Below are positions 49,669-61,600 of a stretch of 64,000 nt of DNA, piece by piece. Origin of the DNA: Dimorphilus gyrociliatus (Eukaryota; Annelida; Polychaeta; Dinophilidae); NCBI GenBank assembly GCA_904063045.1, contig CAJFCJ010000004.1, positions 1,047,713 through 1,111,712 of the forward strand. Direction: 5' to 3'. The notes beneath the pieces were generated by a model. The model saw only the letters and a list, made by a program, of their open reading frames with translations, had not been told where the DNA came from and did not search any database. Position numbers and translations under genes: made by a program. How positions within the stretch are numbered: position 1 is the stretch's first letter; every line of letters starts with the position of its first letter.

Positions 49669-52600
49669 TCATTGTAGCTTTCTTTCAGAATCATTTGAAT
49701 CTTTAAATCCAACTAGCTCTTTCAAGTTTGCCTGAAGAGCAGATAGTTTCTTTTGTAGATACTCATGTACATATATCTCATTCTTATAATTCAATTCTTT
49801 TGCTCTACTTCTTGCCTCATTCAAAATACTCATCAGCATATTCAAGCAACATATTATTATGAAGATAACGAAGCTTGAATAGAAAAAATGCCTGTATGGC
49901 GCTCTGTCTTTATCTAATTCTCGCATTATAGGAGAATTTAAAGAAGCAATACATAAAGTATAAATAGAAGACGAGACTGTTGAAAACGATGACACAATTG
50001 TCACGTACATCAAGTATCCAAAGTGAGCATGAGCAAACAAAAGTATCAGGAAAACCAGAGATAGAGATTTCAAGGAACTCGCTGATAGGACCATCGTATT
50101 CCATAATAACATCACGGAATGATCATATTGCAACACGTATAACATTTTCAAACACGATATGCCAGTTATAAATGCTATCATGTATGTATAGGCTTCGTCA
50201 ACCACAATTAGATGTTGCATATCAACAAATCCATCTTTTATGGCATATTTTACCTCATTTCGTAAATATAGTTTTACAAGAAACAATCCTATTGCAGAAA
50301 GTGATAATATCAGATTTATGAATGATACTTTGTTCCATAAACTCTTGAAATATGATAGTCGTTCTTTTCGAAGCAGTTTAATTGCCTTGTAGAATTCATA
50401 GAAAACGAAAAATACAAATAAGATCTGACAAACCAAAACAACAATACCGTAGGTTGAATGATACGGATATAAATCTATCACTGCAATTCGATTCCATTTC
50501 GTAATTGCAACGTCCATTCCCTGTTCAACAACAATTGTTAAACTGATAAATAAATTGGAATCAGCATTAAATAGAGTTGATTCTATTATAATAGCTCTCG
50601 TTTTGGCATCTAACCAGTCTTTAGGCGGTAGAATCGGTGTTGAATGTTCAAATATATAGCCCCCAGTCGGATATATATGTCGTTGTGCAACAATAGGATA
50701 AGATAACGGATTCTGGTAGGACCATTCGTTTTTAACAGTATCAGGGCTGTGACTTGAGAATGATTTGTTATAATTTTTCTTATCGATATTATTGGAGGAA
50801 AGATCATAGGAACAGTCTTTAATAACATCTTGTAGTTGTTTACAAGACTGTGAGACAACTCTAATTTGTCGCCAACGAATTGAACCAACTCTAATCCAAC
50901 TTTGTTCGAATGCTCTAATCTTTTGTTCCTTCCAATGAAGTTTTTCGCCATTGTAATATTCCGTATCAAACAATGATGGGTTAAAATAACGATCTCCCCA
51001 TATGTACAACTTTTCAAGATTGGTTATATTTATCATTTGACGTATTATTCCATTTCGAATAGTTTGAGCAGCACGATGGCTATTCAAAGGTACTTGTTTA
51101 TAACCGATTACCATTAACAAAATAACATACACCGAAGTGAGAATAATTCTAAAAAGTAGTCTTTCTGTTTTTGCATTCCGTATTCTTTCCATATGTCCTT
51201 TAATTAATTCTTCTAGATTTGGTTTCGGAATACTTTCCATTGTGCTTTGAGCTGCGTATATGAACATTAATTTATTTATATTTTTCAAACAATAGTAGCT
51301 AAATTAATATACCTCGTATCCTTAAATAATATTGACATATTTCTGTTGCTCTATTAACTACTTCTACATGTTTTAGAAAATTTTCATCGTCATTTTCAAA
51401 ATCGGACTTTTTTAACAAAATAGAAAGAATTAGAGCTAAAATGATAACCTGTAAGAAATAAAAAATACTATCGTTTTTCTAAGCGTTTACGTTATTCCAT
51501 CGAAATACCTTGAAAGGTTGGATTAGTAATACAGATTGTCCAAAACTTATGAACATTGATGTTAGCCATTGCTCGGATTTTGTCTTTCCCCATTCCAATG
51601 AGTATAGTAATACAAAAAAGAAAGATGAAATAGATACAATGATGACTAGTGCCCACGATACATAAAGGAAGACAGGAGGTAAAGTAAAAGACTTAGTTCT
51701 CGATATACTCTCTCTTCTAGTTTTCTTAAACAGAGTCATAATTAAGAAATTCACTGGTAGTACTACAACAGCTGAAACTGTGCCAATCCATAGCTGCTGC
51801 ACGGAGAATATAAGTGGTCCTAGCTTATATGCTAAATCAGTTTCCTCATTTTCCCTTTGATAGAACATTGCCGATGCAATCATTGAAGTAGCGATTAGAG
51901 AGAGACAACACCCAGCTCTTTGAACTCTTGTGAAATAGCTTCGGGTAGGTCTTGAGAAAACACTCAACCATAAGTGATCATCTGTCAGTTTGTTCCTTAA
52001 CCACATTGGCCATAATCTTTTGAAAGTGATTAATGTATTACTTTCAGATGTTGGAATATCCAAACATGGTATGGATTTGGTCAAAGATGAATTTGCATAA
52101 AAATAGTGTTTTTTCATATCTTCTAGATTAACCAGAATTATTTCCTCCAAAAACCAAGACGGTGATTTAGTTTTAATTGTTGGATTTATCCAAATTCGAA
52201 TGCTCTTTGGTTCTCCCAAACTCTTTTGCGTCGTCATATGATAATGAGATATACTCGATCTCTTTAGCTCATCTCGATATCCATCATATAAAGTTCGTAT
52301 ATTTGACGACGACTCTTCTCCTTCAATCATGAATTTTATCTGACTATCCGTTCCTGCATTTCGGCCATATCCCGTTCTAACAATTAGAGCGTAATGGTGA
52401 CGATCTAGTGCAGAATTATCCAAAAGACTTCTCATTTTCCACATTTCTTCATCTTTTTTATCAGCTCTTCTCAAAATTAGTAGAGAACACCAGAAGAGTA
52501 CCAGCATACAAATAATCAAAACCAAGACGGCTATATTGTCGCCAATTCGTTTCAATTTTCCGAATGCCGAACTAAAATCTATAGGATTCGGAGCGACGAG

Positions 52601-55600
52601 AACATTCGATCCGAAGAAAGTGAGATGGTTGCATTGGCAAGTGATAACATCCTTCTTTTGAACATCGGCCACCTATCGAGACGATGATTTCATTTAATTA
52701 GATTACTCGACTGTCCCTGAAGAGAACACTAAATAAAGAACTTACAGAGCAGTTATCCTTTTGCCATAAATTTTCACTTTCAGCCCAAAACAGACAGGAA
52801 ATTTTCTCCATAAATACTGAATAGTGAATTAAATCCGACTCTGCAAATGGTTGAATGAATCAATTCATTACAAATTCATCGTTGGGAGTTGTCAATCAAC
52901 AATAAATGTGTGACTTACCGAGTTTCATTCCAATGTATACAGTTCCATTTTGAGAAACTGGAATGATTCGTTCAAAATAATTTACTGCCGATGCAGTAGA
53001 GTATACAAGATATTGTTCATTCTCAGTTGGATTCTCATTCAAACGAACGTAAATTCGAAATTTTTCTCTTTTTTTCATCTTTAATTTCATAAATATGGCA
53101 GAAGTAGGCCAATCGTATGTTATATTGTGAATGATCATGGAAGATTTCCTCTCGGATAGATCGGGAATGAAAACATTTAGATATTGAGTTTTACGATTGT
53201 CCATTTTGAGTTCAAGTTTAATATCTTCTTTAAGATTACTGATATGAATCGGTCGGAAAAAGTTATCAAAAAGCTTAACAGAGAGGGTATGAGAGTTAAT
53301 AAGATTTTTCGATTGAGTTCCCCAGGTTATAGGATTTTTTTTGGACGATATTGTCTGTAGCAATTTATGAGTTAGAAAGAATCATTAAGCTACCAGTGTT
53401 TTTTACTTACTTGTAGGTTAACATATACAGCAGTATATTTATGTAACAATTCAGATGATAAGGATGGGAAAATAACTTTATTCTCTCCACTTTCAATTCC
53501 AGTATTATATAAGGAAACTTTTTTTAGCTTTTGAGCTGTTAGTTTCCAGTTATTATCTCCAATAGTTATTGCTTCTTCGTCTTCTACTCTGCTTTCTAAG
53601 ATACTTTGAGTAATAAGGTCTGTTGTTGTCGTAATGAGAGGAACGACAACTCTAGTCTATTATAAATCAGAAATAAGTAATAAATTCTTATTAATCATCC
53701 TTGAGAAACTTACTAATGCGTTTTCTTTCACGTCAATTTCATTTTGTTTTATTGTCACATTTCTTTTATACATTTCTTGACTTTCTGGTGGCAAATCTGG
53801 AGGAACAGTTGATAGAGATGGGGATGGATAGCTGATGTCAATTAAACTTGACACTGCTTCCATTAAGCCTGAGAGCATATAGTTGTATTAGACATACTCG
53901 TTTTTATCATTTTAAGAGATTATATACTTTCTGAAGTTGAATACATAACTTCTTGGTCAGTGTTCAATAGACTTCTATATTTAGATGATAGACGATAAAC
54001 ATTTTGCACAGCCTCACTCTAGGATAGCATAAATATTAATAAATTAATGTTACAAATAATTTTTATTACCGTTGCTTTATCCATATAATAATCTGAGTTT
54101 GATCCTAATATTCTTGATAAAGTGGCAGATCCTTGCTGAATATCTATTTCATTTTCAAGAAAAGTATTAATATCAGTAAAAGAATGGATTAATGAGCTTC
54201 GTATTTGCTGATGCTGCTCGAGAGAGAAGGGAGTTGAATAACACGAAGATTGCCCATCAAGGTATGCCATGACGGCTGATTGTATTCTTAAGGCACCTCT
54301 ATAATCTTTGTTCGTGATCATGCTATTCATTTCACCTTTAAAGTCAGTAAGAATATTTAGAATATCTTTGAACTCTGCTGTGAATGATTGAACATAGGCA
54401 ACCAGATGAACAACATTTGTGGACCCTATCGTATCCGATATTTCAACTTTAATAGGCAATTTCGGATTTACCGGTAAATGCATGAGAGGAGATTTTGAAT
54501 TAGGTGAAGAGTGAAGTAAATTCCATCCCAAATGGTCTTTATAATAAATTTTATACATCATTGGCCGAAGAAAATATACATCATCCGATGGACTTCTTTT
54601 CAATTGTAAATCTTCATCAGACCAACCTGTGCATATAACTTGAAATCTTGTTTCCAGAGAAATACCTTTTAAATAAATTACTTTGCGTAAATTCATAATA
54701 ATAAACCTTTGTGCTTACCTTGTTTTGGCTCTACCCGACACGTTCCAGAGTAGGGAGGAAAGTTAGTATTGATTACCTTCTCTGTAAATCCATAAGTGTT
54801 ACCACTCCTCCATGTAGTTCGAATGGTATAAACTTTACCAGGCTGTAATATTCCTTCTTTTAAGCCTAAATATTCCAAATTTGCTTCTAGAAGTGATTAC
54901 ATAATTTAAATAAATGAAAGAGGTATTAAATTAAATTTTTACCAGTTGTTATATATTTTTTGACGTCTACTACGGAGGAGCCGTTTTCGTTTTCAATTAA
55001 AACTGACCATTCTCTTTGCCATATCATATTTGATGGACAATTACTACACATTGTTCTTAGCATAAGCTTTTTTAAAGCATTAATCTTTCTTTCACAGTTA
55101 ATCAAACATATAATATTAAGATTTGGATGGAAGGATGAAAAAGCTATTATAATAATTTTTTGCTCTGAAGAAGCTATCTGATTGTTCTGTTTAGCTTGTA
55201 CTCTTAAGGAGTAGTGTCCAATACCTGGTGCCAGTGTTGAAAGGCATCCGAAACCACATGTTGCTCTTTTTTCTCTTTTAGAGAATTTTTGATTTGATAA
55301 AATCGACCATACAGCAGATGATGAACTTTTTATGCTAAATATAAATTCGTCAATATCACCACCATCTTCATCAACTGAATTTGAAGCGTCAATTAATATA
55401 TTCTCATTTAAATTAACTGATCTTGCTGTGCCACCAATAATATTAACTTTTAGAGGAGTTTGCAATATTTTTATGTATTTTATAGCTGTTGCTTTTACAT
55501 TAAATTCTGTAATTGTAACTGTAAAGTTTATTATATGGCTGCCATAATGCAATGTTCTCGGTGGAATCTTCAGCCAAGGTTTTTTGCGATTTGGCATACT

Positions 55601-58600
55601 AATTATGTTCTCCCTTTCATCATAAACTGTCCATAAAACCGTTACTGGTAGAAGAGTTTCACAGGTACTTTTAAACTCAGCTTGAAAGTAACTTGCTTCT
55701 GATTTATATATATTTAATGGATCATCTTGTTTCTCACCCATCTCGCCTAAATCTATAACTGGTTTTTGACATTGGACAACTTCGACTTTAAGACGAACTA
55801 CAGATTTAGACCTGCTATTAAAAGCATAGACGAATATCTCGTATGTTCCTGGTTTCTTCCACGTATGAAAATGTTGTAATTTTTTTCTTTCAAATCTAAA
55901 ACTCTTTAGAACAACATTTTGATATTCTTTCAGACATCCTGTATGACCATACAGTGCTTGGGTTGTCGAGTCTCCAAGGTCCCATAGCAAACATGGTTCT
56001 ATACCAAGAGATGTATAACGAAGTTCCAGTTTCGCTTCATGATCAACAACGGCGGAACCAATGACTTTTAGGGTCAAACCGGCAATGCGATTTTGAATTG
56101 TTACGTGAAAATATTTGGTATCTTCACAGAAACTGTTACTTGCCGTAACACTTAGATTATATGATCCTTGTTTTTCATAAAAGTATGAAAGTTGGTATTC
56201 TTTGTACGGTGGTTTAATGGCTGGCTCTTTTTTCTTTATCATATTAAATAAGAGAGTAACGTTCGAACCTTTCTCCCATTTAACTTTGAAAATAATTGTC
56301 TCATCTGGTGAATATATAGTAGCTTTAGAAGAAAATTCCAGTTTTTCTATACACTCTCCAATTCTAATAGTTGACGATTGTACTTCAGTACCAACTAAAT
56401 TTTTTATTTCTCCCTTTATGTTATAGTATTTTTCTAGTTTGTATTTATGACTAATCGTAAAATTATGCGTTTTATTCAAGTTAACATGATCAAAATTGTA
56501 AATTTTGCCATCTCCTGTTTCTAGTCTAGCTGAAGCATCTGTTATCTTTTCCTTTGAATTATTCAAATAGAAAGTAAAAATAGCATCATCATTGTAAGAT
56601 GGTACATTTTTTGCTTCAATTAAAACTTTAGGTAACTTCCTAACTAATTGAATTCTCTTCCATATTACTTTGGTACTATATTCATTTTTTACAGACATTG
56701 TGATATTACGATAACCTTCGTTCTCAAAGACATAAGAAAGTGAAAATGTTTTTGAAGTTGGGCTGTCCCCAGGGGCAGCGAATGCATTCAACAGACCTTC
56801 AATATTAGATCTTATATCAATTCTATAGTTGGAACCCTCACTTACGAGGCAAGATATATTGAAAGGTTTCCCAGTTTCCCAGACAGTCTCCGTCAATACT
56901 AAATATATGCTACCAATTTCCCTTACAGCTACTACTTCGATAGCTTTTGACTTCGTAGATATTTGATTTTTAGCCGTTAGATGATAGGTATGGGAGTCAA
57001 TTGTTAATGGGACTGGAACTTGGAGTTTAGTCGCTATTTTTGGACAATCCAAGGACTGTTCATATACAATTCTAGTAGCTTCATTTGTTTTTATGTCAGT
57101 CATGGAGCAAGTTATAGGAACTCCATCAGTAATTATCCAACTGATGACCACATATGGATCTTTAAGACGTATCAGATGCTTTTCAGGGGAGATTTGAATA
57201 TTTTGTATTGGTTCTTCAACTTCGATGTTTGTTATTTGACACGTTTTTGATGAAAAGAAATTTTGGGCCAAAATGTCAATTTGAAATTTTCCGGTTTTGG
57301 TATAGTTATAAAGAAAACTTTGCGTTTGATTGGATATAACATTCTGTAACACTTTCTCTCTTCCATCACCAAAAGAAATTCTCAGACTAACATTTGTTCC
57401 ATGATTTACTTTATATTCTAGTGTATAAATATGTTTATTGGACAATAGAAGCTCACTTGTACTACACAATAGGGAAGATATTGATATTCCCACTTTAACT
57501 TGTATTTCTCTTTGTATTTCACTCACAGGATTACTCGCCTTAGCAATTAGCGTATAGAAGCCATCATGTTTATATAGATAGTATAGCTGCCGTTGATATT
57601 TATTTACATATGCTAACGAACTACTTTGATTCCCATCACCAAAATAGATTGTAAAATTTGAATGACTTGGAACGGCTACCGTTTCTAAGAATTTAATAAG
57701 CAAATTTAAAGGTTTTATTGTTGTTGAAATATCCAGAATTTCAAGATTCAAGTCAACAATAGGCTGGTAAACTTGAAAAGAAATTGTCGATGTCAAATTG
57801 CTAAGAGTATTGAAGCATGTTACAGATGTAGTATAAATTCCTTCGAATTCTCCAAGGATACCAAAATTATAGATATAATCTTTACCATTTGAGACAAAAA
57901 ATTGATTTGGTATAGTAATTGAGCCATTGGTAGAAATATGAATATTAATATTCGTCCCCTTAGAAATATTCAGTTGAACATTGGTAGTTTCGTTACTCTT
58001 TAGAATAGTTTTGAAAACTTGTATATTGAAACCTAAAATTTCTTCTTCTACAGTTATATTTGCTGAATAATATGTGGTATTACTAACAGTATTACTAAGT
58101 TCCATATTTATTTGATGTACACCTTTAGCAATATTTGTAATATTTGCGTAATAATGCGTAGAATTGTATTTCATAGTTAAATATTTAACATCATTTATAA
58201 AAAATGATGTATTGACTGGATTTCCTTTAGATAGTTTCCACCAAAAGATTTTTTCATCTTCAAAGTTAAAATAAAAGTTTCCAATAGCTATAAAACTGTC
58301 TATCTTTTCTTGAACTTCAATGGAATCATTATATTTCACTTCTATGGAGCCTAACTCATTGGAAATATTCAGACTTGTATTGAAAAATCCTATTTGTGTT
58401 GTAGTGAAAGAGAATGTGTATATTTTGCTGTTGTTTACAAGAGCTGCTATCATTTTTTGCTGTTTGGTGTCTCCAAACGTTACTTCAGCTTGTAAGTTAC
58501 TTCCTTGTTCAATTTTTATTTCCACTGTAACTTTCTCACCTATACTTAATACTTTCGGATGGACTCGAAAGATTTGAAAGTTATCAATAGTTGTTCCTAT

Positions 58601-61600
58601 TTCACGATATGTTGATTCTTTTATAATGGATGAAACATTATTAGATACTTCAACTGTTAGATAATAATGGCCATCTTTCGGTATAGATGAACAATGACCA
58701 TATATCCTCTCAAAGTTTTGGAAGAAGTATGTTCCACATAAAACTGACTGTAGGGCGGAGACTTCTTTAATCCGAACTGAGAGTTGGACGTTGGTAGCAG
58801 AATTATTTGATTCGATGCTGAAATTCACTCCTGACTGATAATGAGAAGAGTTTCCAACTAGAATATCTATCGTTTCAATAGGATTTTCGATCTCTATAAA
58901 ATTGCTGTATGTTGATACGTTTCCAATTATATTAGATGAATTTCCGTATAGCCTGTATATTCCAGGTTTACTGTAACTTATCTCATAGTTTTCCCTATAG
59001 TTTATATGATCTCCTGTCAAATTTTTTGTAGCAGTTCCTTCATTAAGATAAATGCTATATTCCAAATTTGATCCAGAAATTTCCAAAGTTGTGTTGAAAG
59101 TTTCGTTTGTTTTATAAAATAACTTTTCAAAAGAGATTGAAAGATTTGATACTTGACGTTCAATTTGAACTGTCGTATTACCAGTCAATTCTGATATGTT
59201 ATTCTTTGCAGTGATAGTAAGGTCATGTATTCCAATAGTTGTAAAGTTATCAGGAAGGATAAAGAAATAATCTCTGGTTTTTCCCAGAGATGTATCGTTA
59301 AATACCTCAAAAGTAACATCATATCCATGATCAAGAGTCCATGAAATATTTTTTAAGTTATCTCTTTCGAAAAGATAAAATTTGGATATATTCAAACCGT
59401 AAATAGGATCTTGAACAGTTATATTCCATTCTGATCTGTTTTCATTCAAGATATTTTGGCATGATACTGTTAAATTAATTAATCCTTTACTATCGAAAAA
59501 ATTGGGTATGGTAAATGGTATTGTTAAATTGCTAATGAAAGTAGTATTTATTGGTAAGTTATTTTTAAACAAGGTGCAATTAGCGTCGGTTCCAGAATCA
59601 GCCACAATTGAAATATTTGCGTAGCTATTTATTGAAAGAATCTTTGGTGCTATAAGTTTCAAATTTGATACAACTTCTGTAAGTTTAATAACTTGAATTG
59701 TTACATTTTTTATAAAATCATTTTTCTCATTTCTTCCAATTATTTCTATTTCATAGAAACCAATATGTTCAAATTGATGATATAAAATTGTTTCTTCTGT
59801 GAAAAACACTGGGAAATTCGTAAAATTAACTCTAAACATGGCATAAGTTTCGTTTTTCACTGATAAGAATATCTTAAACGTCTGATTTACATTGATTAAT
59901 TTTATATCTCGATTTAAAAATGAATAATGATCTTCTATTGTCACATTAAATTCAGTTATTGGAAGAGGATTTAGTAAAGGTTTTACAGCAGTTTGACTGT
60001 AAATCTTATAAGGATAACTACTCGTACAGTTTTGCATCTCAGGCAAAGAGGAATTTAGACAAAAGCAGGTCAAATTGGCAAAGTAGTAGGCAGAGTGAGT
60101 ATTTTCAAAACCGCATTTTTCTCTGCAATGTGTATCATGATTGGCTTTTCCGATATAAGTCCAATTGGAATCAATATTGTCTACGCAACCCAGGTAGTAG
60201 TAGCCTAAGTATAATTATATATCTTATTAGTGAAAATATTAGGTAATTATTACTTTTAAACTTTACCCAAATTAAAGAACAATTCGTTTGGAGTTGTCCA
60301 TCCATCAGTAAAAATAAATTCGTCTATGCTGAATGAGGATATTTCGTCACCAAAGGTTAGAATCTCACTGGGTGGCACATGAACATCAGATTTAGTTCCA
60401 TTAAGCTTAAAAAAGAAGATTCCATCAATGTAAATATTTAAATCGAATCCCCAGCTCCATGTTAGATGAAACTGAAACCATTTGTTGATGCGAAAGTTCA
60501 TGATATGTTCCCAAAAATAGTCATATATTTTCATCTAGAAGGAATATTTCGTCAAAAGTGATTTTTTAAACTCATAAAATGATAAAAAACGAAACTTTTT
60601 ACCTTTATTTTACAATATCTTCGTAGTGGTAAACTGGAATTGTATGCACCACAACGAATACTCAGCCATGACGAATTGAAGATTGTTTTTTCACCTTCAT
60701 CAGGAAAATACATATAAGCACTAAATGCAAAACCAACACATTTTGTTAAATCTGTAAAGCAGCTTTCTTCTGGCATGTCAATTGCTATGCTACCATTTGA
60801 TAGTTTCGCAAAGCGATTACTAATTTTCCCGCTTTCATAGGTTACATTTACACATTCATAGTCAATTTCATTGTTGTTTAATGTTCCTTTATCTTGTTGA
60901 AAATTTAAAATTAAACGATTTTTATATCTTATGTAACTTGCTGAAAAAAGCAATAATACATTCAATGGATTTATCGAAATATTTCTGTAAACTTACTGTA
61001 TTGATCTTTAACAAAACTGTCCGACGTTACGTGATCAATAAACGATAGTTCATCGATGGAAACGCCAGCGTTTGCGTTATCTCCTAGTTTGATTTGGGAT
61101 ATTTGCTGAGTATCAACTGTTGTTAAACTTTTCTGAATAGCAACTGATTGCTTTATACTGTTTATGTAAACCGAAAGAGGATATATGGAGGCGAATTTTT
61201 GACAATATATTAGAATAAAATTCCATGATATTCTTCTTAGATCTGCTTCAAAATATGAAATTTCTTGTTTATTAATGCATTTTCCAACTAGAGTCTCATT
61301 TTCTGGTATGTAATCTAAAATAATTGATGTTTGAATGTTCAAAATATTAATTCTCGGATCAGATTTCTTAGCATTCAACTTTAACCAAAAAGTTATTCTA
61401 AGACCTAACTCACACCAATCAATAGCCGATATACATTCTTTTGACAAATAGTAACTTGTTTCTATGGCTTTTTCTATTAATACCGATGTATTTTTTATTC
61501 CAGTTTCTCTTGTAAGTGTATCATTCCAAAAGGTATCATCAATATGCTCATCAAATGAATATACATATTCTTTCTCTAAAACACTTACCATACCATTAAC

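Noticed and set aside
50610-51017. 135-residue second minus-strand frame inside the polycystin channel exon
   Set aside because: Overlaps the polycystin TOP domain in another frame; no domain of its own.
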